Shown here piece by piece: positions 13,801 to 28,800 of a stretch of DNA of 64,000 nt (position 1 is its first letter; each line of letters opens with the position of its first letter). Location of the stretch: the NCBI RefSeq assembly GCF_040954835.1, contig NC_090714.1, positions 1,972,501-2,036,500 of the forward strand, given 5' to 3'. The position numbers and the translations under genes were made by a program. The stretch comes from Lepisosteus oculatus. Its lineage: Eukaryota; Chordata; Actinopteri; Semionotiformes; Lepisosteidae. Under the pieces are notes generated by a model that saw only the letters and a list, made by a program, of their open reading frames with translations, had not been told where the DNA came from and did not search any database.

Positions 13801-16800
13801 TACTTAATTTTAATGCGAAATATAAAGACTATACATATGATTTTATATACATATGAGAACCTTATGCCACAAAACCAATTCAGCTATTGTGTTTTCATCA
13901 CTACATCTCTCACATTGTCTTACACAATTATGCAAGACGACACTTTTATTTACTAGTAAGACTAGTATAATTAACAGTCTGGTAATTAAATTAAAAATTA
14001 CATCTACAAACGTTAAGTGCATGCAGCTAAAATCTACAATCAACGGCATCAGAAATTATTTCTATTTCTGAAGTGTGTGATTTTACAGACTGCAAGTAAT
14101 TGAATTGATGCCTGTTGGGGGAAAAAATTCAACATATAATACTGCAGGTCCAAGCCAGGAGCACAGTACAGCTCCGCTCCTCTTCCTACCTGTTGCGCTG
14201 CTTTGTCAGCAAGCACAGCAAATTCCACAGACAGCCCTTTCAGGGACTGTCGCAGGGCTCCCCAAGTGTTGCTGGCTGAGCCAAGCTTTGGGACTGGCGC
14301 GGAATCCGAGCCCAGCGCACTGCAATACAAGACACACGCAAATCTTTAAAGATCTTTCCAGCTGTGGCTCAGGATGGGAACAACTGGATCATGGCTCTTT
14401 CATTTTTAATACTGACTACTCAGTCTGAACAAAAAAAACAAGGAAACCTTTCCTGCCAAAAAGAGCAACACCATCCAAAAAAAAACAAACAACAAAGCGA
14501 AATAGCAAACCTGCTACTTGAAGCCCTGGAAATAATGAGCTCTGTCTAATTAAGAAGTATTTGGCTTCCGCGTCTTGTAGTGAGTTCTAGCTGACACAAA
14601 ACAACTAATAACCGACAATTGTGTGAAATTTCACTGTTATCTGATAAAACATAATTCTGTTTTTTGTGCGATTAGATAAAGCCTCATACAAACCATTTTC
14701 AAATAAAAGCAAGTTCCTGATTAGGAAAGGAAAAGCATACTCCGGTTCAGGGAACCCAAAAACAATTAAATCTCTCTTTTCATTCACGTTAACATCTTTA
14801 AAAAGGCATGCATCTCGGTTCTTTAATCCACTTTTGAAACTTCAAATTCCAATAGTTCTGGTGTTGTGAAGAAAAATCAAAACACAGGGCCACCGAGCCC
14901 AGCAGCTGTACGGCCTCATTCATTTGTGAGGAACAGTTTCGCTAGTTTTCTACTGCTGTGTGAAATTTCGTGAGACACCAGTTTATTGTACACAAAACAT
15001 GAATATACAACACCTGAACAGCTGACACAACAGCTGTTCACCATCAGTTGTGCAACACCTGAAATTTGATTGACTTACTGTATGGTAGCCATAGATTTGT
15101 CACTGTCGCACCAACCTGCCACTATTGATTTGGAAACGCCCACACCAGGGGTGACTGACTTGGGGACTGGATAATTGGTACAGGGTTTGGAATTTCATAC
15201 ACACTGAAGATTGAGATTTAAAGGGTGTGCACGACATTAGGAGCTTTTCCTATGCTTTTAGACCTACAAATGAAGCTTGCACGGTACTGTCGTATTGACG
15301 TATTTGTGAAGTGTGAGCGCAAGAGTTAAGACAGATTTTTGATTTTTGGTCTTTGCTAGTAGAAGGAAAGAAAAAAAAGCTTTCCAAAAGCAATCAGCTT
15401 ATAGCCATTCTGGCTTAGAAGACTAAAAATAAACTTGAAAATTACTACATACTACGCTTCTAAAAAGCTGAAAAGGCCAAGTTTGCAGAGGATTCCAAAA
15501 TAGGAGGATTAGCAAATACTGTAGAAGCAGCCAATGATTTTCAGAAAAATGTAAATAAAATTCAAGACTAGGCAATGCACTTGATGCAGGCTTGCATGGA
15601 GTTAGTAAAATAAACTAAAACATTTATTTATGTTGATACAGTATTAACATGTTCAAGATAATGGGGGAAATTGATCAAAAGGAAATCAAATATATTCCGG
15701 TGCTTAAAGAAATGTCCTACACCGACAGACTGAAGCAAATTAGCCTTTTTATCCTTAGAGGTGACGAAGGAGGGACCTGATACAAGTATGCAAAAAGGCA
15801 CCGATAAGGTAAACACAAGAAGTGGAGTTCTTCAGAATGAACACGAATCATGAACCAGAGGACACAAGTAAAGCACACTTAAAACATTTAAAAGAGGAGG
15901 CACGTGTTTACCCAGAGAGTTGTGGGAGTATGGAACAAAGTGCCCAACCAAACTACCAGGAAGGTTGCGGTCTTAAGGAGTCGACACGTCCTAGAGATTG
16001 CTTTAGCAGCCTCCATTACCGATATCCCCCCCTTAAACCAAGACAAAACGAGCGCAATGCTGGAAAAACCTCACAGAGCACACATGGTACTACATGCCTC
16101 AGGTCCCTGCCAAACATGAGCAGGTCGGTGGCGTTTTCGATGGAGCGCACAGCCATCCTCTCCGCCCGGTCGCGCAGCCTCTGGAAACTGCTCGAAATAT
16201 TCCGGATCAGCTCCCTGCTGACTGCAAACTGAGCCTGGATGTCGGCTGGCAGGTGCTCCTGGGAAAAACAGCGATCGAGAATCACACTCTCACACACTTC
16301 ATGACTGGAGATCAATTCCTTGCTCTTCAGCTCAAAGGAGGCCCAGAGTGCTTCATGTCAAACGAATGGAAAGGGAAGACCAGGTTACGAGGGCCCAAAG
16401 TGGAAGTCAGGCAGTCACATCCCTACTCTTACGAAGAGCACCATGGCATCTTTAACGATCAAGCTGGCGGGCTAGAAGGTGGCACATCACTGTCGGACTG
16501 GTTTTCTCTAGAGGTCTGGCACAGCAGTACTGACCAGGCCCAACCTGATCCGATAGGATGAGAGCTGGCTACCAGGAAGAATCTCTGCTTTAGAATCACA
16601 AATACACAAATACCGACGTTCCCAGCCTGCGTTATTTAAAATGGAAAATACATCAATCAAAACATACCTTATATAAGCAAAGCACTAAAGGGTATAATAA
16701 AATGAATTCTTTAGTAAACATCACTTTTTTTTAAATTGTTTAATATAGAAGTAAAACAGTAAACTGAGATGTAACTAGCAGTGGTGGGATGGAGGGGAAT

Positions 16801-19800
16801 ATTAGTGTTATAATGTTTTGGTCTTTGTTCCATTGTGGAAAATACAGAACTTTAAAAAGTGTTCACGCAAAAGATACATTCTCTAAACCATGCTACGAGT
16901 CTGAGAACGACCAGTTTTAGTTCTTATTAAAACAAATAACTAACCTTGGCCCGTGTGGCTATTTTACAAGTCATGAATTCATCCCCCCTTTTCTTAAACG
17001 ACTCTCGCAGTTTGTTTTGCACATCCTAAAGGGAAACAGCAGAAGAAAAAAAAGACATGATCTCATGTCGAGTAAATCATGACTCTGCAGAGGGCTTTCA
17101 CACAAATCGCCAAAGGAAGAAGTACAAACATCCCTCACAGAAGTACCTTTTAACTGCCTTAAAAGCCTATTTTTTTTTCTTTTGAACACTTTAAGTTAAT
17201 GAAATCGGAAGGGAAATTACCCAAGAACAAGTTTAGAAAAGACTGCAAAGCAATGTTATAGAATGACTATAGTATTAACGATTATTAAATTTACTCTTGT
17301 GAAACTTACTGAAAACGTAACTATAGGGACAGTGATTCTTGAGCTACCAGCAGTGCTCTGTGCTTCAGTTCCAATCTTACCTAAGTAGGCAAAAACATGG
17401 GATGTGATGACAGCACCAGCAGAGTTGATCTGACCTCATTAACACTGCCTGTGCTATTCATTTATCTACCTGGCACAGATCACCTTCTGCTGCATTGTGT
17501 CAGTGGCTGTGCATACTTTCTTTGGGTAATTCCCACTATAATGCATTAATGACCTATCCACAGTTTAATGAAGTCGTCAGCAAAAAAACTGAATTATCTC
17601 CCAGAGCAGCCTGGCAGCAAAAGACCCTTACTGAATGCCGCAGGGCTTGTGCCATGGTCAAATAGCTGCCAGAGCTCTTAAGGCAGGGTATCAATTCCTT
17701 AACAGAGCCCATGCACAGACAAACGGTTCTAGGAAAAATGTTGAAAAGAACAGAGCTACACCATCGCAGCTCTTGGCTGTGTGTAAGCAAAATTATTTTA
17801 GATTAAGGCCAAAAAGAGTCATACCAGAGCATGCCCATCGTGTTTTTTTGTGCCAGGAAATTCAGAATATACCAAATAAATGCTTAGGAACATGTTTACT
17901 TCTTCATATTTGTAAACCATTAAGCAATGCATTACTATCATGATAAGCAATTAATGAGAGTGATCAATTATTTGACTCCATGTTCATTTTAGAATGGTCT
18001 TTAAAATGAAAGACATCAATTTGTAAATTAATTAAGACTTGGAGAACTGATAGGAGGCTTACTAACATGAATATTGCTTTTGAACAAATCACTAACATTT
18101 TTCAGATGTTTGATCCCACAATGCTAACCATTCTTTGTCAGAAATAGTGAACAGTTTCTTAGTACTACATGTTCAGTGTACAGAAAGACAAATTAATATT
18201 TTTGAGTTCAAAGGCAGTTTTAAAATCATGTCTTGCCTCAGTGCCCTAGTAAACACAGAGTAAAATGATTAGTCTAATTAGTACGGGCAAGTAAACATAC
18301 AGCAGACACCACAGGACAAACTTAAGGGGCCTCTTATAGGATTTTATAATTGTCCGTAAGTACTATATAACTACATTTTTTATGTAAACTGGACAAAACC
18401 CAAAGGAGTACGTTAAACAGTGGGATCACTGGCGGGATTCTTACAGAGATCTGCCAGAAATAAAAACTTGACTTTGGATGCTGCTGTCCTGCTTTAACTG
18501 ACTTTTAAAACTGTTCATAAAACAGCAACCAAATCTCAGGAAGGCAAGTTAGAAAAAGAGCGGAGATCTCTCTCGGCTCTGACAGCTCTGACACGGAGAT
18601 TAACTCTGCAGACTGGAGTTCAACTCACTCTGCCGCTCCTGGTCTTTAATTGGACAAGACACTTACCGAACCACTGAAAGTCAGGAAGGTCTTTACGAGA
18701 TCATCCTCAGAGAAGAAAGGGTGCCTCGCCACCAAGTTAATGAACCTCCGGAGAGCACGGCGCCTGCCCTCAATAAATTCTCGCTCAGAGGTAGACGTCA
18801 AGACTGTAAACGTAATTGAAAAAGAAAAAAAAACTTTTACCAGTAACCTACGGAAAGATCAGGCATCTGGATTCAGATACTTTTCCATACCTTACAATTT
18901 CAAAATATAATAATGTAAAAAAAAAAATCAACAAAGACGTATGAATCCAGGTACTTGTTCACTGTGGTGATGTGGGAGAACACGTCATCCTATTTTTATC
19001 GCAGGGCTCTCACTTCTCCTTTAACAGCCCCGTTCTTTTCAAGAATAAAAAAAAATGACTGTTTGGGAAATTCCCTGGGAGTATAATGACAGACGCACTT
19101 TGTTAAAATGTTCGGAAGAAAAAACTTCCCAAGACAATCGATGCTAAGTAACTGAACAAAATCACCGCCTCTCTCATGACAGCTTGTGGAACCCAGAATG
19201 AGCAAAGGTTCTTTCTGGAAGAATTCCCCCTCGAACCCCAGTTCCAATAGAATAATTTAGTACAGATGAGAAATCGGTGCGTTAGCGTGGGTCTGTATCC
19301 ACTTGGGGAGTTTTGAGAGAACAGAAGAACTGAATCATATTTTCTGCTTCTGAAGCTTCACCGTTTCCAATATAGAATATTTTTATGTCCATACCCACAG
19401 ACCTCCACCACAATAGCACTTTCAAACGGCCTTATTGTAAGGATGCCAGACATCCTTATTTATAAGTGTCTAAATTTCCTCCTTTACTTCTGCGAAACTG
19501 TTAATAAGAACAACGAAAAATTGCATTCGTAAAAAAAAACCACATCTGTATTTTTTAAAATCTGTAAACCTAAACAGAACTTCAAGGAACACAGCTTGAC
19601 ATGTATTGAAGTTCCGTGGGACTCTTTTACAACTATCTGAAACTGAATTCCAGCTGAACATGCATTTGCAAAAACTATTCTGAAACCACGTCACTTTGTT
19701 TTTCAACAAAGATCTAATCCAAGATCCCTGCAGTGTGCGTAGATGGCGTTGATTCGACGGCTGAACAGAAAATCTGCGAGAGGCTCTTCTGGCCAGAATA

Positions 19801-22800
19801 TAACACATATGGTACGTTCTAGGAGCAGCCCCTGGGCAGATTAGATCAGCCTACAGTATGTAGGCCACTGAGCAAAGGTACTTTGGTGTCCTCGAAATTA
19901 GATCACATGTGAAATGTCAACTAAAAGGTTTTTTGTATAAATTGCAAATCACAAGGTTAATCCTGCGTGACTCAAGGACTGAAAGCCCTCCTCTGGAACA
20001 GAGGCTGAAACCTGCAGTCTAAGGTGAAGAGAGCCAGCAGGGGTGGGTGGGTATGAGCTGGCCAGGGTTTCTGTGGTAGAAACACCTGTGATGAGCCTGC
20101 GAGCTGCACCTTTCCTCCAAGCCACAGTCGGGGAGTAGTGATTACAGTGGAGCTCGCCGTGTGAGAAATGGCAGATAGCACCAACAGCCAGGTGTTTCTA
20201 GTGTCAGCGCGGGTACATGTTTTATCGGCAAAACTGTTTCTTTAATGGATAGTTATTCAGAGAGTACAAATGAAAGGAGAAAAATAATTAATTTCATAAA
20301 AAGTGAATAAGATCACTACCACTTTTTAAGTACCCTCAAAGTTCTAGCAGTGAAGCTCCTGTGATGCACATCAATCTTTACCTCCTTTTAGCATCCTTTT
20401 AGGTGGGAGAGCTGGCACCATCCTGTAGGCAAACCTCTGCAGCAGAAGTTCATGGAAAACATCGAAATCGCTGTATCGCCGATAGACAGATGTGTGGAAT
20501 CGCTGCAGGAGGACAGGAAACACTACATTAGTGATGACCTGCAAATCATGCTTCATGCACCAAAGCTCACACGAGTGTGGCATTTCAACTCAACAGAGCA
20601 CAAACCTGAAACTAGGAAAATAAGACAAAACTTTGGGCTCCTTCTATTCAAAAAGTTCAATATTAAAGAAAGAAGTGTTTTATAAAAAGTTCAATTAGCA
20701 ATTCGTAATTGGCAACCGTTTTATTAAAGACAAGCGGATGTGTTCCTGCACTCTTCCAGCACATTCTTTTCTCTTGAGATTGTGGCTTCTCAAAACAAAG
20801 AGCGGAGATGAACGGCGTTTACCCGTCTTACCTGACTGGTCACCTCATACTCAACGTGCTTGAGGAACAGGCCCTTCTTCTCGGGGATGAGCTCCACCTG
20901 CACTACGTCCCGGCCCAGCAGCTGGGTCAAGCTGAGCGAGAGGACCAGGGGGTTTTCCGTGCTGGACTGCATCCTGAGCACCTGCAGCTCCTTCAGGTCG
21001 CCCAGCTCAGGCTTGGGAAAATCTAGGAAACAACCCGACAATGAGGGCTCTCTGCACACTGCAGTGCGGCCAGTGTTTTCTAAAACAACATTGGAAACAT
21101 TCACGCTCACTTGGAAACAGAAGTCTTCAGGGAATGGATTAGGATTTTTATATTCGGTTGCCTTCACTATTAATAGTATGGATCGACAGACAAAGATAAG
21201 CACTAGAAAAAGAGCTAGGTCCATTATTAAACACAATAATGTAATATATTTTGAATTCTGGGAGACTCAATAATCTTGAACAATTCAGGTAAAAAACCAA
21301 AATCAACCTCCGAGGAATATGCATGTTTAGAGGTGGCGTTTTATCTCCACTTGGTTTGTCAAACTTTTGTAAAGAAAATAACGTTTCACTGCATTTTCAA
21401 CAATGTCGCCTTAATGCAAAATTAAAACACAAATCAGAGCTTCAACCCCAGTCACAAAGCACTACAAATATACAGATGTTTACTTTAGTTAAGCCAGAGA
21501 TCAGAACAAATCTAAAAACAGGCAGTTATAGGGGAATCAAACTAATTTTCCACTTCCCCAGCCGACATAAGAAAAAGCCAAAAAAAGAAACTCCTGGTTA
21601 TCCATGTAGCAATCTAAATGTAGTATATCGGCATACATATTAATCTAAAAAATTAAGTTCCTTCGACAAAGTAGAGACGATTCATGACTGATTCAGACCA
21701 GATCATAGCATCAGACCAGATGCAGCACAGGGAAACTGTAGAACTAGTCATCTACAAAGAGGAAGGAAGGTGAATGAATTCAGTTCCATCATGGAAGCAC
21801 AGCCTGCACAGTAACAGTGCATTTAAATGAGTCTAACTGTGTAGCTGTGTGCCCTGGATTTACCTGAATAGGTGTGGCGACAATCTGACAACCACAAGAG
21901 TCCCCCAAAATGGCACCTTAATAAACAGTAAGCGGCTCTTCGCTGACTGACAGATTGGATTCTTGCTCATGTTTGTATTGTGAGCTGTTTGTATAAAAAG
22001 GTGCTCGTCTTGCTGGCGGAGTAAGTGCCAGGGAAATTGCAGTGGAGCCAGGTGTCTCCTGCCCTGGACCTTGCACCCACTTCTTTCTCAAAAACTGAAA
22101 ACACTCAAGGGCTGAAGCCGTTTCTCTCAAACGAGCTGTAAATTCCAAGTACAAATTCACGCCTGGTTTAACACAGCAGTATCTGAGCTTCATTATTGGT
22201 TGAATAATGCTAAACTTATTTAAGATAAATTATAAACTTCATAACCCCCATATCAAGAAAAAACAAAATGCCACTTCTCTAGATACAAAAAAAAGTTAAC
22301 TCCTTCAACCAGCAATTACACCTCAACGCCAAATTAAATCACAATTTTGAGCCACACCCCATTCATGACATTTATACAGTACCAAGTATCGGATGGTGTG
22401 TTCTGAACTGCTAGACATGACAAGCACCTCGCAAACAGCAAGTCACCTGTAAGAAAGTATTATTAATTTGTAGCTGGAGTTTGGGTCAAAGTTTTAATTT
22501 AATCAGTGTCTCTATAAAACTGCTTCTTAAGTCACATGAGAGTGTGTAACAAAAGCAGAGAGTGTGGGTCTAAAGCAGGTTGTAATTTGTAATTTGGAAT
22601 TTTGTGTAACTGACAGGAAGTTATACTCAGCCAGAAACCTGGAGAAAAATGGCACTCTGGGGAGAATTTCTAAACCATGCTGTGGCATACTGTGAGCACC
22701 TGTGAAAACACTGAATTCTTGAAAAGGAATATGAACTGAAAGCTGTCTTAAACGTGTTACAATCCAAGACTGGAAACACAAGATGCATAGAAAGAACCAT

Positions 22801-25800
22801 ACACAGAAAGTGTCCTCTGACAAGTCTTGTTCTGGGCATTATTTTAGATTTGCCATAAAAAACAAATACCAAACAACAGTAAGATCTGAAAACAGCCCAG
22901 AGAAGAGCGATGAGATACATACCAGGGCATAAAGGAATATCCTACTCTGAAGGGAATGAAAAAAGGAAATAAACTTGTTGTTCTTGAACAGAGAAACTAC
23001 ACGAGGCACTGATTCATGTATTCAATATCCTCAGAGGTACAGACCTAGTCAATTCAACTGGCTTCTTCAGAATCAACAACGAAACTCAAATCACAGGGCA
23101 GACTACAGAGAACGCCAGCTGAGAACAGGAGACGCTTTTTTTAAACAAATGGCTGTGAAAGTCTGGAACAAGTTACACCCGGCTATACGGCAAAACCTAA
23201 TCCTGTAAAAAGTCACTTCCTTCAAGGAATAGCAGAGATCCTTGGATCACTTAGCTGATAGCAATGTCGCCTCCGGGTCCTCTTACTTTAACCTTTCTCA
23301 TGTTCTTATGCAAGCGGCTCATCAAAATTCCCCAACAGAAAGGAACTTGGTGTCAGAACCCAAAATAAAATATTCAGAAAATGTGCTGACCAGCTTCTTC
23401 TTTTGATTGTGAGGACAATACAGATGCCGGACGCAGTGAGGAGTGGATGCTAGCCAACATAGACAGAGAAACCGCACAGCATGAATGCCAATATCTGGAC
23501 TACAATCACAACAATATTTAAAAGAAAATGTTTTTATATATAGACTACATATCCTGAATATAATAAAAAGAAACTTTTTTATCTATACATGGAAAGTTTG
23601 AGGAAATAAAGCACATATATTTTGGATGTTGATTACATATTTGTGGCATTGATTAACTGATCATTTGTTACAGACCAACACACACTCAGGACTGGGCTGT
23701 TACATTAAATCACCTCATTTTTGAGAGCTGACCGGACACGAGGGAGGACATGACACAATGTTGAAGGTCAAACCTACCAAAAACAAAATCAAGGAAAAAA
23801 CAAAAACAGAACGGAACCTGTATGATCCACTCATCAAGATATCTTTTTGTTCCCCATGACCAACATATGTTGGAGGCTGGACTAAGACAACACAGTCACG
23901 TCTGTGGCACGATGTTACAGACATTCCTAGTCCATCAAGGGTAGGTCAGGGTATGGGACACCGTAAATCACAATACCTCGCTGAGATTGACACATCATGC
24001 TCAATCACTGTTACCACTTGTACAATGCCAGTACCATTGCATCAGAAATACCACATTACAAAAACCCAAGTATCAGCACTTCAGCTATGAGGAGGAGGAG
24101 GCTATAAATCATCATTTGCAAGCTAGACAGCCAAACCACGTAGCAATGTTCACCAACACAAAGCCATCAGGTAGTGCAACATCTCAGGTTGACTGGCCAT
24201 CGCCGACCTGTAGTGATATCAAGGCTTGGAATAGACCATCTGAATGAACATTTGGAAGGGTGGTGCTCTCCTGCAGAATAACTAGATAATTGTAATATAC
24301 AACAGACCGATCACTGCTGAGGCTGAGCCCATCAGATGGTCTGAGTGTCCAGCTAGTACAGTAAGCAGATTCTGAGAAATTGTACGTCACAGTCTAACTG
24401 ACAGGAAGTTGTATACTGCCATATACATGGTTATTCACAATCAGAATAACCAACGTGATCATGCTTCTTCAGGGAGAAAGAAAAAGTCTTCTGAATTTCA
24501 CCTGGATAAAGTTCAGAGCTGCTTCTTAAATTCACACTGAAAGTTTTTTTCTGTAAGACTACCACACAACAAATGACCTCAACAGCTTTCTGATTCCCCA
24601 TCACAAAATTCGCCTCTGGGAATCCTTAAAAAAAAGAACCATCACTATCTCTCTCCAGAACAGCTAAACTGTATATTCACATCCACCACATTTCCATTTG
24701 TAAGTGCAGCTGCAAATTTCTTATATACAGTACTTATATTACTTATATTTATATTCTTTCAGTGCCTGAGTAAGAATAAAGATCATTTCAACACCAGTTC
24801 CTAAGAACCGTTTCTGCCTGAATTAGAAAAATGGATCCCTCCTACAAGCTCTGGGCTGTGGTACCTTGAATGTAGTTCTCCAGTAGTTTTGGGCTGGGCT
24901 GCTTTCCTTGCTGAGCCAGTGCAATCAGAGCAAGCGCTTTATAAAGGGACACCTTTGACAGGAACCCATCCTTAAATTCCACATGTTCAGCAACCTGGGG
25001 AAGATGAAAATGCCCTCAGTTCCAGCTGGGAAAGCAAGATGTTCTCCTCTCTCAATCCCAAATGAGAAGCTCTAGATTCACAATAGAAGCCGTTAAATTC
25101 ATTAATATGATTAAAGACAAAACAAGAAAGAACAGGAGGGGAAGAAATTTCTAAACATATGACTATAAGCGGGGTGCAGAGGTCAGCATCGCTGTCTCGC
25201 AGTGCCGGGGCCCTGGCCGCACGGAGTCCGTATGTTCTCCCTGTGTTTCTGTGGGTTTGCTCTGGGCTCTCCCATTCCCTCCCACAGTCTAAAGACATGC
25301 TGGTGGGTTAATTGGCTTCTGGGGAAACTGCCCCTGGTGTGTGTGTGTGCGTGTCTGTACACCCATCCAGGGTGTCTCCTGTCTTGTGCCCACTGCTTGC
25401 TGGGAGAGGCTCAGGCTTCCCTGTACTGGATGAAGAGGTCAGGAAATGGATGGATGGATTACTAGAAATAAGCAATATTACTGTAATACACAACTAACCA
25501 CAAACGTACCCTCAAGATTACTAAAATAGGGCACACTAAGAAATGTTTTTATTGAAAAAAGCATAGTGAATGGGAGCCCATTACACCCATGTTACTCTTG
25601 TAATGAAGGTGTCCCGAGGCTTTCCAATTTCCAAGATAATTGAGTTTTCTATCTTATGTTTTTTTATTGTTTTATATTAACATACAAAGGTAATCAGAGT
25701 TGCCAGGCATCTTAATACCTCAAGTATCGCACATATGAATAAGTATAAAGTCTGTTATGCATCATTCTTTGTGTCTTTACAGAGGGTATAATGTGTGAAG

Positions 25801-28800
25801 CCATTCTCATTAGGTCTTAGACCAAGATAATTTTGACATCACACTGTAAAGGTTCAGCTTCTGTTATGTTTAAGCACTAAGTGTTGTGTGTATTTAATCT
25901 ATTTAACTTATGCTATCCCCCATCCCTAATAGATAGAAATGACATGACACATCTGAAGAAGGCTCAACAGCTGAAATGTTGTGTGCACACTTTACTCTGC
26001 CTATCCAATTATTTTACTAAGACTCCCAGTTAGTTTTCCTCAAAGATAAGACTAGTCTTCGATTTAGAGCAGTTATGTATACTGTAAAATAGAAGCCATT
26101 TTTTAAAAATATTTTCTTTTAAGTTCTTAAACACTACAGCAATGTTTGTTTAGTTTGAGATGTTTGTTGTGGAGATGTATACATCTTATTTAAAAACAGG
26201 CTTTCCTGTGCTATAATCCAGATCTTTGCTATCTAAGCAATACCTCAGCTGAAATAAAGGTCAGAGAAACTGGACTGAAGCAAAACTCACAGAACAGATT
26301 GTTTTTTTACCCACTGTGGGAGGAGCTGACGACAAAGTGTACCAATGACGAATCCAAAAAAAACAATTACAGTCTCCGATGCACAAGCAAAGACAGTCTC
26401 CTCAATAAGATCTCAAATTCCTACTGCATTCTTATCCAGTCATGGGGCAACAAAAACAAAGTCCTTTGTGGCATTCTTCAAAACGCATGTTTTACTTATT
26501 AATGCTACAATCAGCATGTGTTCCAGTACATTTCCCGCACTGAACATTTTTGGGACTTACCATTGCGAATCCCTTTTCCCTAGTTTCTACCACCACACGT
26601 GTGCAGAGACTAAGCACCGTGTCATGCAAGACAACTTTCTATCAGTTAGAGTGTGGCCCACTGATACCTCAATAGAAAGCTCTTTTACTTCAACCACTCT
26701 CTCGCATCTATAGCTCTGTAACAGGCGCATTCTCCTTACCTGGTTCTGTACAGCACAGGGAAGATCTGTCTTGCTCAACAGCCTTTGAAAAACATCTCCT
26801 TGCACTCGTTCATCTTTCTTACTGCATAGTGCTTCATAAACTTCTCTGTAATACGGGGGAACTGAACCTGGATAATCAAAACGAACAGGTCGTTTTGTTA
26901 AAAAAAAAGATACTGTAATTTATAACTGGAGCACGGTTATGACTGAACTTCTCTTTATTTTGACAATAAATCTCACAGTTGATTATTATACAAAACATGA
27001 GGTTAAGATTGCCAATTCTGCGACTCACTGAGCTACAGAATTACATACATATTTGAGAAATACAAGGGATTACTTTCCCTGCCCTAACCAAGTTTGAATA
27101 TGCCTAAACGTATACCTAAATAGACACATGCAAAGTATGGTGCACAGAGTATATCAAATATTAAAAATTACAGGAGGAGTTTGCAGACAGTCAGCATGTT
27201 ATACAGTATGTGCCTTCAGAGGGAATTTCCAACTGACAGTGACTTTTCTTTGGGGCTTTTGATTCAGCTCCTGGTATAGTTTGTAACACTTCCCCACACG
27301 TGTGAAAGCCTATAACAGAACAGTAAACTGCTCCAACAGGAACTTAAATCATCCGTGAAAGGAAAACACTGTATAAAGTTCAAATTACCAATAATTGCAC
27401 CAAATTTGGATCTGTGTCACAATTCCTGTTTTTTCCCCCCACAATCAGATCATCACACAAATCAGGAGAGAAAAGCTAAACTGAGCTCCTTATTCAGAGA
27501 CATTGCGTTTTTGTGAATGAGAATTTATTTTATTAAAACGGCTTATTTATCCAAAAAGCATTAAGCAAGCACAATGCAAACAAAGGACTACAAGCAGTAG
27601 GAGATATACTGTAGCTTTATGGTTCCATACATGTTATCTCTCCATGATAGACTCAGACAACATCAGCATGACACCCTCATTCACTTTTAGTTGCTCACTA
27701 TTAGCAAAATAGTTTGTTTTGCTTTATCATCACTTTAAATCAAGCATTTTGCATGAAATGGAAAATGTGATATGCATTGCTGTGACACTGTGGTGAAGAC
27801 ATCCAGCTAGTTAGCTGCACAAACACAATAGCGTTACTTACGGCTATCCTCACAAGTTAAAGGAAAGGCCAGCTGTACACTAGATCACTATGGAAACCCC
27901 AGTGTCAGTTTGTCTAGTCACCTCTTAACAGAGCTGCAGAATTACTCAACTTGACTCTTTAACAGAACTAGGCTGCTACAAAACACCTTCCAAGCAATTT
28001 AAAAGGCAATATCCTCTTTATAACAATTGCCTCTACATTAGCTGACAATGTGTCAATCTTGTGATGCCAAAAAATGAAACGCAAACATTACAACTTGAAA
28101 AGACTGAAAGGAAAGTTAATGATTTTTAGTCAAGACAAGATTAAGTCTTGCCTAACCATGCTACTCATTCATCAAGCACAATAAACAAAGAATTTAACAA
28201 CAGAAGACTTTGTCATGTTTGCAGTCCTATCACAAACGTCAAAGTACAGTAATAAAGAAACCAGATGCTTTCATTATATAGGAACTTTTACAGGACAAAG
28301 GCTAACCTATGATTGTTTCAGTTCAAATAAACTGTGATTTTGTGCATCTCACTCTCGTTTTAACCAGATGAACCAAAAAAATATAAACATGAGGCCACTG
28401 TAGCTTATCTTCAGAAGTTAACTTTTAGTGCTGTAACTGCGAAGGTGTCTCTCCTGTCAGACAATCGTTGGGTCACTACATACTGTAGCTACACATCCAC
28501 GGAAAATTCCACCCAAAATTGCTCCCAGCTTGTATCAACTACTATAGTGCAAAGGCAATGTGATTAAATATAACTTTAACCTATCTTTAAAAAATAAGTC
28601 ACTAAGATATTATTGACTAGCTTTAAAATAATAAAAAGGTCAAGGGACTGCAAGCATAACACTAGAAGAGCCACAAAAATGCCCTTTTCAGAGGCTGTCA
28701 GGAAAGACGGAGCACACAAACGGTTTGCACGCTGATGAAGAAACATTAACCACACTTCATGTGGAGCTTGGTCTAAAGTATTACGGTACATACAGTGCCC

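Noticed and set aside
16091..16097. Canonical GT donor for SNX8 exon 8 (intron starting GTAGTA)
   Set aside because: It would join out of phase with exon 9 and create an early stop; the GC donor is the only nearby choice that keeps frame.
16094..16561. 155-codon plus-strand frame over SNX8 exon 8
   Set aside because: It is the antisense shadow of the SNX8 exon, whose minus-strand product is clearly conserved.
20808..21273. Plus-strand frames of 72 and 137 codons over SNX8 exon 4
   Set aside because: Antisense shadows of the conserved PX-domain exon.
25338..25352. GT microsatellite as a separate feature
   Set aside because: It is a short run inside the SINE at 25168-25461.
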